From Mesostigma viride (taxonomy: Eukaryota; Streptophyta; Mesostigmatophyceae; Mesostigmatales; Mesostigmataceae): a stretch of DNA of 64,000 nt. A program made the position numbers and the translations under genes. Positions 1 through 10,789 of this stretch are shown here, one piece after another; positions within the stretch are counted from its first letter, which is position 1, and every line of letters starts with the position of its first letter. Under the pieces are notes generated by a model. The model had not been told where the DNA came from and did no database searches. It was given only the letters and a program-made list of their open reading frames with translations. Location of the stretch: the NCBI GenBank assembly GCA_009746045.1, contig RPFO01000034.1, positions 1-64,000 of the forward strand, read 5' to 3'.

Positions 1-620
1 CTCCCTTGATAAGGTACAAGCATGCCCCCACCTTAACTACCTTCCTCCTTGCAATCCCTCCTTGACATGGAACAACCATGTGTCACATTCCTACTCCACG
101 CCCCCCTCCTTTGACAAGGAACAAGCATGTGCACTCATCTACCGTGTGCATCCCTCCCTTGACAAGGAACAAGCAAGCCCACCACCTACCCTACCTGCAT
201 CCCTCCCTTGACATGAAACAAGCACGTGCACATGCCTACCCCACATGCATGCCTCCCTTGACAAGGAACGAGCACGTGCACCCACTGTGTGCACCCCTCC
301 TTTGACAAGGAACAAGCACATGAATCACCTACACTACGTGCGTCCCTCCCTTGACAAGGAATAAGCACGTGCACATGCCTACCCCACATCCATGCCTCCC
401 CTGACCAGTAACAAGCACGTGCACTCACCTACCCTACGTATGTGCCTCTTGACAAGGACCAAGCTCGTGCACCCACCTACCATACGTGAATCCCTCCCTT
501 GACAAGGTACACGCATGCCCACAACCACCTACCTACGTGGGCCCCCTCTTGATAAGGTACAAGCATGACCAGCCACCTACCCCGCGAGCCTCCCTACTTT
601 TGACAAGGAACAAGCACGTG
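1..620. repeat. Minisatellite, about 49-bp unit, 12-13 copies
   Basis: A core close to CTCCCTTGACAAGGAACAAG recurs at positions 5, 62, 111, 159, 208, 258, 302, 351, 401, 449, 499, 549 and 600, a spacing of 44-57 bases, mostly 48-50. Copies are degenerate. Short ORFs across it on both strands are repeat translations. The array starts before the window. Confidence 0.9.
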
Positions 621-1660
621 GGCCCGCTAGCATGCAGCAAGGAAGACATTACCCTAACATGGCATGGCCAAAGCAAAAGAGACAGAGAAGTCAATGGAGA
701 GAGAGCTCCTAAGAACTCCTAGTAAAATTGGAAACCATGGAGGGCAAAAAACGTTCAACAACTTACGATGGGCATCGGCACATACAGAGAAGCCGCAGGT
801 GTGCCAGGTGTAAAATAAGCCGAGATTGAAGTGTCGCCTACCTCGTGGGAGACTTTTGGTATCTGGTAAACAATGAAAGCGAGTGGAAAGATGGACAACG
901 TGAAAAATAACATACAATCCACTGCAATGCATGCAAAGAGGACAGAATCAGTAATATAAGCGCGCTGCATTCAGGCAGCGCTGAGCAATTGAACGGTGAA
1001 CAATTTAATCCGGAACGCATTGTCTACGCGACTCGATGCGACTAAACGTGGCATGCATACGCGGTCGCTGACTGAAGACATTGTGTACCTGGCTCAGCAA
1101 GGTGCGCTTGCAGCCGCTTTCTTAAATATGCCGCAGGCGCACGATGTAACGAATTGAAGTTTGCATGTAGTAACAAAGGCAAGAAAAAGCGGTGTAGCTG
1201 GCTACCGACTACGCCATAGTAAGCTGTATCGGAGTTGGCGTTGCCGATGGCTGGAAACGGATGACCGAATCATGCTAAACTGGGGCTCCAAAAGGGCTTG
1301 TCATGCATCCTAGTGCGCCTTTTGCTTTTTTTTCTTCAAGCATCGTGAGCATGCGGGTTTAGGGGGGCGCTTATTCTTGCACCACTATTCAGTCGGCTGG
1401 ACTGCAATCGGCATAGCCAGCGCAAGGTGATGCAAGGGCAGGCAAACTTTACCAGCTCGTTCAAGGCTCGTTGATGAAATTCAAACATCTAGGCGGCGCG
1501 TCTGCAACGGCTCATCGCAATTCGAATTCGCAAGCAGAACCCTCGTTACACGTGGCGCATGCAGAGATCTGCTTCGGGCGGCTTGGCGTATCTCACTGCG
1601 TTCGTGACTCGTGACTCGAGTACATAGTCAGCCTAGTTAGTACTCTGGGGGCCTCGAGTT
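621..1660. other. Unassigned single-copy stretch
   Basis: No convincing ORF, RNA gene or repeat was recognised. The only longer frames are short ORFs on the minus strand around 654-1020 without a recognisable domain. Confidence 0.5.
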
Positions 1661-2110
1661 CGGCAGTCCCCTATTCGGAAATCCCGGATCATATGTACTC
1701 CACACTATGTACTCTTGGAGTACATAGTGTGCCACCCTATGTACTCTTGGAGTACATAGTGTGGATTACATAGGTAGTCACTCCTTCCTATGTAATACGG
1801 GCGTGTCTCACCGCGTCGGCAGTCCCCTATTCGGAAATCCCGGATCATATGTACTCCACACTATGTACTCTTGGAGTACATAGTGTGCCACCCTATGTAC
1901 TCTTGGAGTACATAGTGTGGAGTACATAGTCACTCCTTCCTATGTAATACGGGCGTGTCTCACCGCGTCGGCAGTCCCCTATTCGGAAATCGGAAATCCC
2001 GGATCATATGTACTCCACACTATGTACTCCAAGAGTACATAGTGTGCCACCCTATGTACTCTTGGAGTACATAGGGTGGAGTACATAGTCACTCCTTCCT
2101 ATGTAATACC
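1661..2110. repeat. Satellite of three ~155-bp units built from palindromes
   Basis: Units begin at 1661, 1817 and 1969 with CGGCAGTCCCCTATTCGG and end in CTCCTTCCTATGTAATAC. Each unit contains two or more copies of an inverted repeat in which CACACTATGTACTC is followed by its complement GAGTACATAGTGTG, so every unit can fold into serial hairpins. The third unit carries an inverted spacer (CCAAGAG instead of CTTGGAG) and an extra CGGAAAT. Confidence 0.9.
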
Positions 2111-2112
2111 GG

Positions 2113-2208
2113 TGTAATCATGCGTAATCATGCGTAATCATGCGTAATCATGCGTAATCATGCGTAATCATCAGAGTAATCATCAGAGTAATCATCAGAG
2201 TAATCATC
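2113..2208. repeat. Short tandem array, GTAATCATGC then GTAATCATCAGA
   Basis: About six 10-bp units GTAATCATGC are followed by three 12-bp units GTAATCATCAGA, directly after the palindromic satellite. The change in unit length within one array points to slippage or unequal exchange. Confidence 0.9.
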
Positions 2209-2238
2209 GTCCAGACAAGCTGCACTGCCCCTAAGACC

Positions 2239-2694
2239 CTAACTTACACAAGATGGCGATGGTCGTCGCCGGCAGCTCGACAAGTTCAGGGCAGCACGAA
2301 ATAAGACAGGCAAGCCGACGCTGGCGCTCATCCCAATGAGGCCATTCATCCGAAGCAGCCTCCATAACCTGGCCGCTCTTAGGGTGGCGAATCGGGGCGT
2401 CGTTGTCGTTGCGGAGCTCAGCACGCTTGTCACAGCGGCGTCATTGTAGGCGAGGAAGGTATCGATGTCTGCCAGGCTCAAACGCTGGCCTGGCATGTAG
2501 AATGAGGAAGAAATGGCGTCCGGCAAGGAGGTTTCAGCAGCTATCGGAGTTGCTTCCGAAGTTGCTTCCGAAGTCTTGGATCGCTTGTTAGCGGCGTTCT
2601 TGGCGACGACAATGTCGTGGGCGATTTTGTTTGCAGCAATCTGGGCATCAATAGAATCGGCGGCAAGAGCTGAAGACGATGCGGGGACCTCCAT
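2239..2694 (-). CDS. Possible gene or first exon, unknown function
   Basis: An ATG at 2694 opens a frame of about 151 codons to a stop at 2239. The N-terminal third is Ala/Ser/Thr-rich. The middle part reads YMPGQRLSLADIDTFLAY, which resembles the 'G..lSlADi..f..l' signature of GST-C-type helical domains seen in some tRNA synthetases and EF1-beta; this is weak evidence. The last ~50 residues look like read-through, so a splice donor may lie inside. The ~90 bp starting about 120 bp upstream of the ATG (2816-2908) recurs upstream of another minus-strand ORF at 49518. It could also be a chance frame. Confidence 0.3.
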   Translation of the reverse strand: MEVPASSSALAADSIDAQIAANKIAHDIVVAKNAANKRSKTSEATSEATPIAAETSLPDAISSSFYMPGQRLSLADIDTFLAYNDAAVTSVLSSATTTTPRFATLRAARLWRLLRMNGLIGMSASVGLPVLFRAALNLSSCRRRPSPSCVS

Positions 2695-2910
2695 AGCTAC
2701 GTTTAATAGCACCTAGACGAGGGCAGGGGGCGCAGGCACACTGATCACGTGCGTGGTGCCGCCATAATGTGCAGAAAAATAGCGAGATCTGCTGGGCAGG
2801 CCGCTGGCGATAACTTAAGAAACCCTGGGCGATGGCTGCCAAAAATTAGATCGGCGTGTTCGTATCAAAAGGCGAGTCTATTGCAATTTACCCGACCAAA
2901 TTTCATCATG

Positions 2911-3190
2911 GAGGGAGGGAGGGAGGGAGGGAGGGAGGGAGGGAGGAGGGAGGGAGGAGGGAGGGAGGGAGGGAGGGAGGGAGGGAGGGAGGAGGGAGGG
3001 AGGGAGGGAGGGAGGAGGGAGGGAGGGAGGGAGGGAGGGAGGAGGGAGGGAGGAGGGAGGGAGGGAGGGAGGAGGGAGGGAGGGAGGGAGGGAGGGAGGG
3101 AGGGAGGGAGGAGGAGGGAGGGGGGAGGGAGGATGGATGGATGGATGGATGTTCTTAATTAATTAATTAATTAATTAATTAATTAATGGT
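2911..3190. repeat. (GGGA)n, (GATG)n and (TTAA)n microsatellites
   Basis: GGGA/GGAGGGA repeats run from 2911 to about 3131, followed by five GATG units and a (TTAA)n run at 3153-3186. Frames through the array encode only Gly-Arg-Glu repeats and are not genes. Confidence 0.95.
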
Positions 3191-3400
3191 CAAATTAAAG
3201 GCAATCATGGTACATGAAGCGAGACAAATCATGCCTGGACGCATGGCGATGTAAGAGCCCCCCCTCCCCCACGCCAGGAGGAAGGGGTGCGTGACTGAGT
3301 AGAGTAGTTAGGATTTTGTAGAGAGACAACTTTGTATATTATCAAGGAGACAACTTTGTATATAAGATTAGAGTGAGATCAGCTAGTCTTCGCGGCTTAG
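3191..3400. other. Unassigned, with a short local duplication
   Basis: GAGACAACTTTGTATAT occurs twice (about 3323-3361). Otherwise nothing was recognised here. Confidence 0.4.
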
Positions 3401-4110
3401 TTCTAATGCACCCACCCCCATCAGTCCATGGAATACGTGCTCCTGCTCCAGATCCTTAATTAAGGCCAAAATGAGTCCCTTCCAAACAACGTTTGCACTT
3501 AGATAGTTAGACGAATTATGCCCGACGAAGCTGGAACTTAACAGCCACAATGAATTACGGTTGTTCAGACCTTGTACAACGCCTCAGGGCATTTGGAGCC
3601 CTGAATGGTAACAAATGCTAACAAGGTAGTGTTGCTATCAATAATGATTTTAAAAATTAATATGATGTCATTAATTAATTAATTAGTTATCAACATCACT
3701 CCGTTGGGAGTAAATGTAGCACATATCCCTGAGAAGGGGCATATGGCTTTTAATACATTCTATGCTACTTCATGCAAGGGTGGGAATGTAAGCTACCCCT
3801 GCTCTAGGTGCACCAGGGCACCTGCACCACCATGTCATATTACAACCAAAACTGGTCGTCATCATGCAAGCATCTGAAGCATGGTCGCAAAACTTCGTGT
3901 GCAAAATCTCATGTCATAAGGAGCCCAACATTATGACAATTGCCAGGCTTTGTAAAGATTTTTGATTTAACGATGACTACAGCACAAACAGTGAGCGAAA
4001 CCCTGGTGCATGTGAATGCCTGAGTGGCGACTGTTCCTAACAGAATGCAAGATGTAAGGTAGACATTGCGAGTATGCCACAAATGTGTGATGTGCAGTGC
4101 ACATGCATGT

Positions 4111-4167
4111 GAGCTACCATGGTCCGGATTCTCCCGATTTCTGGCCTGCGCTGGTTGTCTCCTTGAT
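4111..4167. repeat. 57-bp repeat identical to 12017-12073
   Basis: The 57 bases beginning GAGCTACCATGGTCCGG and ending GGTTGTCTCCTTGAT occur again without a mismatch at 12017-12073. The segmental-duplicate partner near 8090 lacks the block, and here it is flanked by ATGT on both sides, so it behaves like a tiny insertion with a 4-bp target duplication. Confidence 0.8.
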
Positions 4168-5257
4168 GTATACCCCATGACACCATACTTCTAAACTACT
4201 TAAGAACCTTGGCACATTGCAAAATGGGAAAGAAAGCTGAACAATACATGCAACATCACTCACTAACACAGCCATGTGATTGCTACCAACACGTACCATG
4301 TACATCCTGTGTGAAATTATTGGCAACGACACGCCAAGCAAACGCCAAGGTATAGTATAACTGCGACAGGCTGGCACATGTCACCTGGCATCCACGTATG
4401 CTCACCCCAAGGCATTGGCATATCCCCATGTCTATATCCGTTGCCCTTTGTGCGTACCGAGTCACCCATGCAGTCACCCACCCATGCATCCACCTGGCCC
4501 ACCCACACAAGTACTCATACACTTGCGCACCTGAGTACCCAGCCACCCACTGGTCCACCCACCCGGTGACCCAGCCAGCCAGCCACGCACCTACTAAACC
4601 AACCTATCTAACCACTCGTGCACCCAGGCACCCAGCCACATACCCACCCACTGGGACATCCACCCACCCAGCTAGCCACATATGCAATCTACCCACCTAG
4701 GCAATAAGGAGGCATTCACCCATCCTTTTATCCAGGCACCCATTACTAAAACCACGCAGCCACCTAACCACCCAGCCAGCTGGCCCCATGTGTGCCCACC
4801 AGGCCGCCCACCCCTGACCCACCCACGCCCCTTCCCACTCGACCACTCTTTCCCCCCATACCCTTATACCCACCGACCTGCACCCACTCACCCTCACACA
4901 TCCACATCCTCTCAGCCAGTCACCCACCCATCTCACCCCTAACATGCACAGCCCTCCACCCGCGCTAGGTGAGTCGATCCCAACTACAAAACCACCCACC
5001 CACCCATATCCGTGCACCCACCCACCCATCTACCTTCCCCATCGCTCACCCCACCCACTTCTAATCACAGCTACACATCCACCCGCCACAAACCAACGGT
5101 GCAAATCCTCCAGCCCATGCAACAGTTTCACTCAGGCATCCAACAATGCACCCACCTAGGAGTTCCCAAACCCCGTCGATCCCCCAGCCACCTGGCGATT
5201 CACTTATAAGCAACCACCCTTGCACCCATCCACCCACCATAACCACCCACCCACCCG

Positions 5258-5426
5258 CCCTCCCTCCCTCCCTCCCTCCCTCCCTCCCTCCTCCCTCCCT
5301 CCCTCCCTCCTCCCTCCCTCCCTCCCTCCCTCCCTCCCTCCCTCCCTCCCTCCCTCCCTCCCTCCCTCCCTCCCTCCCTCCCTCCCTCCCTCCCTCCCTC
5401 CCTCCCTCCCTCCCTCCCTCCCTCCC
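5258..5426. repeat. (CCCT)n microsatellite
   Basis: An almost pure array of CCCT units, about 169 bp, lying inside copy 1 of the segmental duplication and absent from copy 2. Frames across it encode only Pro-Ser-Leu or Gly-Arg-Glu repeats. Confidence 0.95.
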
Positions 5427-5560
5427 GCCACCCCACCCACCCACCCTCTCCAACTGCATGTGGACTGCCTCTCCCAGCGACTCGGCCAGCCGTTTGAGTG
5501 TGTTTGGGCCATATGCTGATGCCCATGGATATTACGCGCGCCATCAACCAGGCAACACCA

Positions 5561-6770
5561 GTGACACTTGAGCTCCTTGTTATCCTTCTCATCGGATGTA
5601 CTGACGACACCCTGCACAATTACAGCTCACAAGGCAACTAACATGCTGGAGGAACGCATCCGCCGCAGTGGACGTCAGTAACGGATGTTGCAATGTTGCT
5701 GGAGGGAGGTCAATCGACCGCACCCGTACATACAAGGGGCAATTATTGATGCGTCATACCCAAAACAGGAAGAAAATGTGGCACAACTAACCTTGCCATC
5801 AACATGGATGGACGGAGTTGGAGACCAACTGCAGCGCGGCATTCGCAAGGGCACAGGCTGTGTTGTTCAGCAGGTCCACCGCTGGACTGCCCGATGCCGA
5901 GTCCAGGTTCTTCCTTACACAAACTCTCCACAAGCGTGATTGTCGCGTCCTTGGCTGCCAACTGCGGAAAGGAGGCCAGTGCTCGCTTCAGCAGGAACTC
6001 GGCAATTGCAATCACGGTGGGCCCTGGCACGATTTGCAGGCCTACACATGCTTGCCCCGCATGTGCCTCCCCCACGTGTGCATCCACCGCAGTTGACGTG
6101 CTCGCTCGCAGCTCCCACTACCGCTGGCTTCGTTGCCATGTTCCTCCACCCGTTGCCTCTTGCATCTTAGCTGTTCCTCGCGCTTCTCCGCAGCCTCTCT
6201 TTCCCTCTCTTCCTCTCTCTTTTCTGCTGCCGTTCATGCCTTGCTCCAGATATAGATGTGGCTGCTTAGGCGTTCAATCTGCATCACAGAATTGGACGAT
6301 ATGCACGTCAAAGGAAAGCCAACCAAGCAGCAACATTACCAACAATGTAGCGGGAGGGTCAGTGCAGAGGCCAGCAACATAACTGCCTTAGTCTTGTACT
6401 CCTACCATACACATTAGGGAAGACTGCTGGCATGGCAGCCTGCATCACAGCAATGAATTGCCGCCAACTAAAATAAGAGAGTGACTCACCGCTACTCTTC
6501 CCTGAAGCCGACTGGTCACACCTCCATTGTGGCGTTGTTTTACCACTTTAACGCTCTTCCACAGCGTGCGATTTTGTTGATGCCATTTTCTCAATTCCTG
6601 TAGCATATATTTTGCCCCCGCCGCACGCTTCCATGGGTTGCCATGTACATCATACTTTGCTGATGCTGCAGAGAAGTCAAGCGGTTCTTTGCATTCCCTC
6701 ACCTGTATTCAACGGCAACGCCAAAACGGAATGCCAACGAATGCGGAGCGGGGGAACAAGGCATAAAGCA
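5561..6770. other. Unassigned stretch with weak coding signal on minus strand
   Basis: Between about 6250 and 5743 on the minus strand there are open frames. One reads as a charged Glu/Arg coiled-coil-like run (around 6245-6140) and the next, 6087-5743, as an Ala/Leu-rich segment. No family is recognised and no start or splice sites can be defended. Confidence 0.25.
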
Positions 6771-7335
6771 ACGCATGGTGAACCGGCAGATGCTGAGGCA
6801 GACACGACAATGCACTGGGTGCATGGCAACCATGTGAACACTGATGGTAGCACTCACATGCCTAACAAGCATTTTCTTTGTTTCCCCTGGGTTAGAGTGT
6901 AAGGCCTATGCCAACCAAGGTAAACAACAAAACAACACATCCTAAACTGCCCTAACTGACATGGGCAACAAACATGGCCAATGGAGGACAAGGAACCAAG
7001 TAGGATCATCCAACAGGATCATGGTATTATGGCAGCTTGCATGCAGTAAATTACATCAAGCATGGTTGGCTCAGCACATTGAAGTATTGTCACATCATTA
7101 GAACAAGGGAAAGTCAGAAATCAACGCATGGTGAACCGGCAGATGATGAGGCAGACACGACAATGCACTTGGTGCATGGCAACTATGTGAACACTGATGG
7201 TAGCATTCACATGCCTAACAAGCATTTTCTCTGTTTCCCCTGGGTTAGAGTGTAAGGCCTATGCCAACCCAGCTAAACAACAAAACAACACATCCTAAAC
7301 TGCGCTAACTGACATGGGCAACAAACATGGCCAAT
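6771..7335. repeat. Direct repeat of ~213 bp, offset 352 bp
   Basis: The block starting AACGCATGGTGAACCGGCAG at about 6771 recurs at about 7123. Both copies run through TGGGTTAGAGTGTAAGGCCT to ACAAACATGGCCAATGGA with few differences. Unique sequence of ~140 bp separates them. Confidence 0.85.
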
Positions 7336-7419
7336 GGACACAACACCTTGAAATGGCCTTTTTTTTACATAAATTATGGCCCATGGCAAGTTTATTGTCC
7401 GATTGACCTAGGATTGGAT

Positions 7420-9340
7420 CCCACCACTCCCCGGGATGTGTCTGGCTAGTGGTGGAGTAGTTGAGTCAAAATGTTAAGTTTACATGGTACTCCCTGCTTA
7501 AGTTAACTCCAGATCCAAGGCCAAAACTGGCCACCTAAACCACTTGCACTTGCATAGAAACAATAGTTGATCTCAGATTATGCTGTAACTTTGCAGTGGT
7601 GATGAATAATAGTTGTTCTGACCTTGTACAAAGTTCTACGCCATTTGGAGCCCTAGTTGGTGACAAATGCTAGCAAAATTTTGCTAGCATTTGTCATTAA
7701 TGGCCATTTAAAATCAATATTTAACCCAAATAATGTCAGAATGCCACCAAAACTTATTGCCATCATGCCAGCACCTGAAGCAAGGTCTCAACAAGTCATG
7801 AGCAGAAATTCAGATCATGCAGAGCCCAAAATGGTGACATTTGCCAGCAATTGTCACCATTTTTTGCTTTTTTACCCACAATTTTAACAACATTACCCAC
7901 CAAAACATTCTCCAAGCTGGGGCGCATCATTTAAATCTTTGCAGGCAACTCAAGAATGACTAGTACAAACAGTGTGCAAAACCTTGGTGCATGTGAATGC
8001 CTGAGTGGTGACCATTGCTAGCAGAATCCATCATGTAAGGTAGGCATTGCCAGTATGCCACAAAGCTGTGATGTGCAGTGCATGTCCATATGTATACCCC
8101 ATGACACCGTGCCTCTAAACTACTTGGCACATTGCAAAATGGGAAGGAAAGGTGAATAATACATGCCACATCACTAACACAGCCATTTGAATGCTACCAA
8201 CACGCACCATGCATGATATACACTGCGTGTACAGTAATACATGTCGAGAATATGCCGAGCGAGCATATCAAGGTGCAGTGACCCCAACGCTGGCACATGT
8301 CACCTGGCATCCACGTATGCTCACATGATATGGCATTGGCATATCCCATGTCTCCATCTCTTGCACTTTGTGCGCACCAAGCCACCCATGCAGTCGCCCA
8401 CCCATGCAGCCACCTGGCCACCCACCCACACAACTGCTCACACACTCGCGCGCCCGTGCACCCAGACAGCCACCTGTCCTCCCACCCAGTGACCCACCCA
8501 CCAAGCCAGCCGCGCACGTGCTTACCCAACTTATACAACCATGCGTGCACCTAGGCACCCAACCACCTACCAACCCACTTGGACATCCACCCACCCACCA
8601 AGGCACCTGCGCAACCCACACACCAACTAGGTAATAAGCAGGCATTCCCCCATCCAATGAGCCAACCACCCAACCACCCAACCACCTAAACACCCAGCCA
8701 GCTGGCCCCATATGCACCCGTCCGGCCACCCACAGTTGACCCACCCACGCACCTACCCACTCAACCATTCACTGCCCCCACACCCTTATACCCACTGACC
8801 CACCCACTGACCCACCCACACATGCATTTTCTCAGCCAGCACCCCGGCACCTACCTCACCCCAAACCTGCACAGCCCTTCACCCGTGATAGGTGAGTCGG
8901 TCCCAACCATAAACCCATCCACGCATCCATATCTGTGCGCCCACCCGTCCATCTACCCGTCCCTTCGCCCACCCACCCACATCTAGTCATCTACACATCC
9001 ACCAGCCACCAGCCACCAATGGCCCACCCACCAACCCACACACACACATACATCCCTAACCAACCAACCACCAACACACCACCCTCAAAAACGTGCAGTT
9101 GTTTCACTCATGCATCCAACAACCCACCCACTTCAAAGTCCCCAAAGCCTATCATCACCCAGCCACCTGGGCATCTGCCAATAACCGACCGCCCTTGCAC
9201 TCATCCACCCACCATGACCAGCCAGCCAGCCACCCACCCTCTCCAACTGCCTGTGCTCCCACCTACGCAGCCAGCCATTTACCAAAGCATCCACCTATCA
9301 GCCACCCACCTGCCATTGAACCCACCCACGCCTAGGCATC
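7420..9340. repeat. Segmental duplication, copy 2, with CCCA-rich tract
   Basis: Partner of 3400-5560. The order of blocks is the same: the CCAGATCCAAGGCCAAAA region, the GTGACACCGTGCCTCTAAACTACTT region, then a CCCACCCA-rich tract from about 8390 onward. It lacks the (CCCT)n array and the 57-bp insert. The CCCA tract frays out to about 9640 with ACCACCTAACCACC-like units. Confidence 0.8.
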
Positions 9341-9640
9341 CCTTGAAGCATCTATAGCCCAAGCCTCCCACCCAAGGCTCTCTGGGCAATCAAACAACCA
9401 AACAACCAATCACCCAGCTATACAACCACCTAACCACCTAACCACTCAACAACACAATCACCGAACCACCTAACTACCCAACACCCAAACCAGCCAGGCA
9501 TGTGCCCGCCTCGCATGCCCTCACCATTGCAACACCCCATACACGCCCCGCTCACCTAGCCAGCCACACACCCAGCCAGTCTCCTGCTCAACTCACGCAT
9601 GAAGGCAATATCAGCCATGCATGGCCTCACCTTGCATCAC

Positions 9641-10470
9641 TTGCATTGCCTGGTTAATTTGCATGAGACAGCTTCCATCTCATTGTCAGCAACTGAAAAG
9701 GCTCTTTCTTCACAGTTATGAATAAGCTACAACGTTGGAAACGTTCTCCCATCCCTCTTTAAAACAGTCTTTAAATCAGAAAGACAAGGGCAAATCTCTG
9801 GACAAGGTGGCAATAACCACTGCACCATGCTCTTGAGAAAGTCTTAACAACCCAGCTTTCTACCCTTTTAGAAGCTGCCTTGCGTTAGCAACGATTCTGG
9901 GCCCTCTGGCTCGCTCACCTGGCTTAATCTGCGCTTCTTTATGGCTGCCGGGATATGCGAAGCTTGGGCCGAGGGTGTCGTGGCGAGGTCGTCTGCCCGA
10001 CTCATCACTTCTCGAAACCGCACTGCCGACTAATAAAAACGATGCCCCCCTTTGCCTTTTGTATCTGGCGTCAAAAGAACAATGAACTCGCTTGGAAACA
10101 CTGTCGCAAAGAGCTTCCTACAGGCATTATAAGCAATTTTCGCAGCTTTTACCGCACTTACTGCACATCCGGAAGACCATTAGCGGCCTTCGCGCGGAAT
10201 CTTGGGCACGCCATATCTTCTGCTGGCTCATTGCCGCAGGCTGGCAGTATAGGAAGGTCGGGCATAGCCTAAAGAGCTGATTATCTGACGACAAAGATAT
10301 GCATTGCATGAAGCAAGAAACAGACGGATTTCGCACCCCCATATTTATTCACGTCAATGCCGGACAATTAAAAGCGAAACTCAAAAAACGAAAACACTAA
10401 CGTTTTCGGGAATATTATAACGAACAAGCTGAGCTGCCAGCTATGTCGCGGTTTACGATCCAGTTAACGA
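9641..10470. other. Unassigned stretch
   Basis: No gene or repeat recognised. The frame 9955-10272 on the plus strand has no domain signature and is probably chance. Confidence 0.4.
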
Positions 10471-10479
10471 TAACGGCTC

Positions 10480-10770
10480 CGTAACCACCCCAGTGCCTAA
10501 TATTGGGGCAGCTATGGCGCCGTAACCACTACCTGACCCGTCCCGTATACCCCAACGTAACCTGAACCGAAGCCGTTCACGCCCCCGTAAACATGACCGG
10601 CCCAGTTACTGGGCCGTACCGAATCTCGGGGCCAATATTCCGAATGGTACCGTAACCGGTCCGGTAACCCAAACCGCCAACGAATACGGACCCGTAACCT
10701 GGCCCGTCGAAGTTACCGGGCAGGTTACGGGGGCGTCGAAGTTACCGGACAGGTTACGGGGGCTTCAAAT
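10480..10770. repeat. Cluster of CCGTAACC / GGTTACGG motifs
   Basis: The 8-mer CCGTAACC, its complement GGTTACGG and one-base variants recur many times on both strands across ~290 bp. The cluster ends in two near-identical ~32-bp direct units (GAAGTTACCGG.CAGGTTACGG) at about 10707-10768. The density and the mixed orientation look like a subterminal-repeat or protein-binding-site cluster rather than coding DNA. Confidence 0.6.
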
Positions 10771-10789
10771 TAACTCCTAGTGAGGTCGT

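Larger units (their letters stand above)
3400..5560. repeat. Segmental duplication, copy 1, with CCCA-rich tract
   Basis: This stretch aligns by eye, in the same order, with 7420-9340. Shared landmarks include a part containing CAACATCAC or its diverged form, the block around TGACACCATACTTCTAAACTACTT, and a long low-complexity part made of CCCACCCA-like units (4430-5250). Copy 1 alone contains a (CCCT)n array and a 57-bp insert at 4111-4167. The frames rich in His-Pro-Thr or Gly-Trp-Val are translations of the low-complexity tract. Confidence 0.8.

Noticed and set aside
2113-2208. CRISPR-like short repeats
   Set aside because: Units are contiguous 10-12-mers without unique spacers, in a eukaryotic context.
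2749-3162. ORFs encoding Gly-Arg-Glu repeats, also at 5061-5619
   Set aside because: They are translations of (GGGA)n/(CCCT)n microsatellites, open on both strands and in several frames; no non-repeat coding signal.
4378-5210. Long His-Pro-Thr and Gly-Trp-Val ORFs, also at 8194-9357
   Set aside because: They follow from the CCCA-rich low-complexity tract; both strands are open and no start, splice or domain evidence exists.
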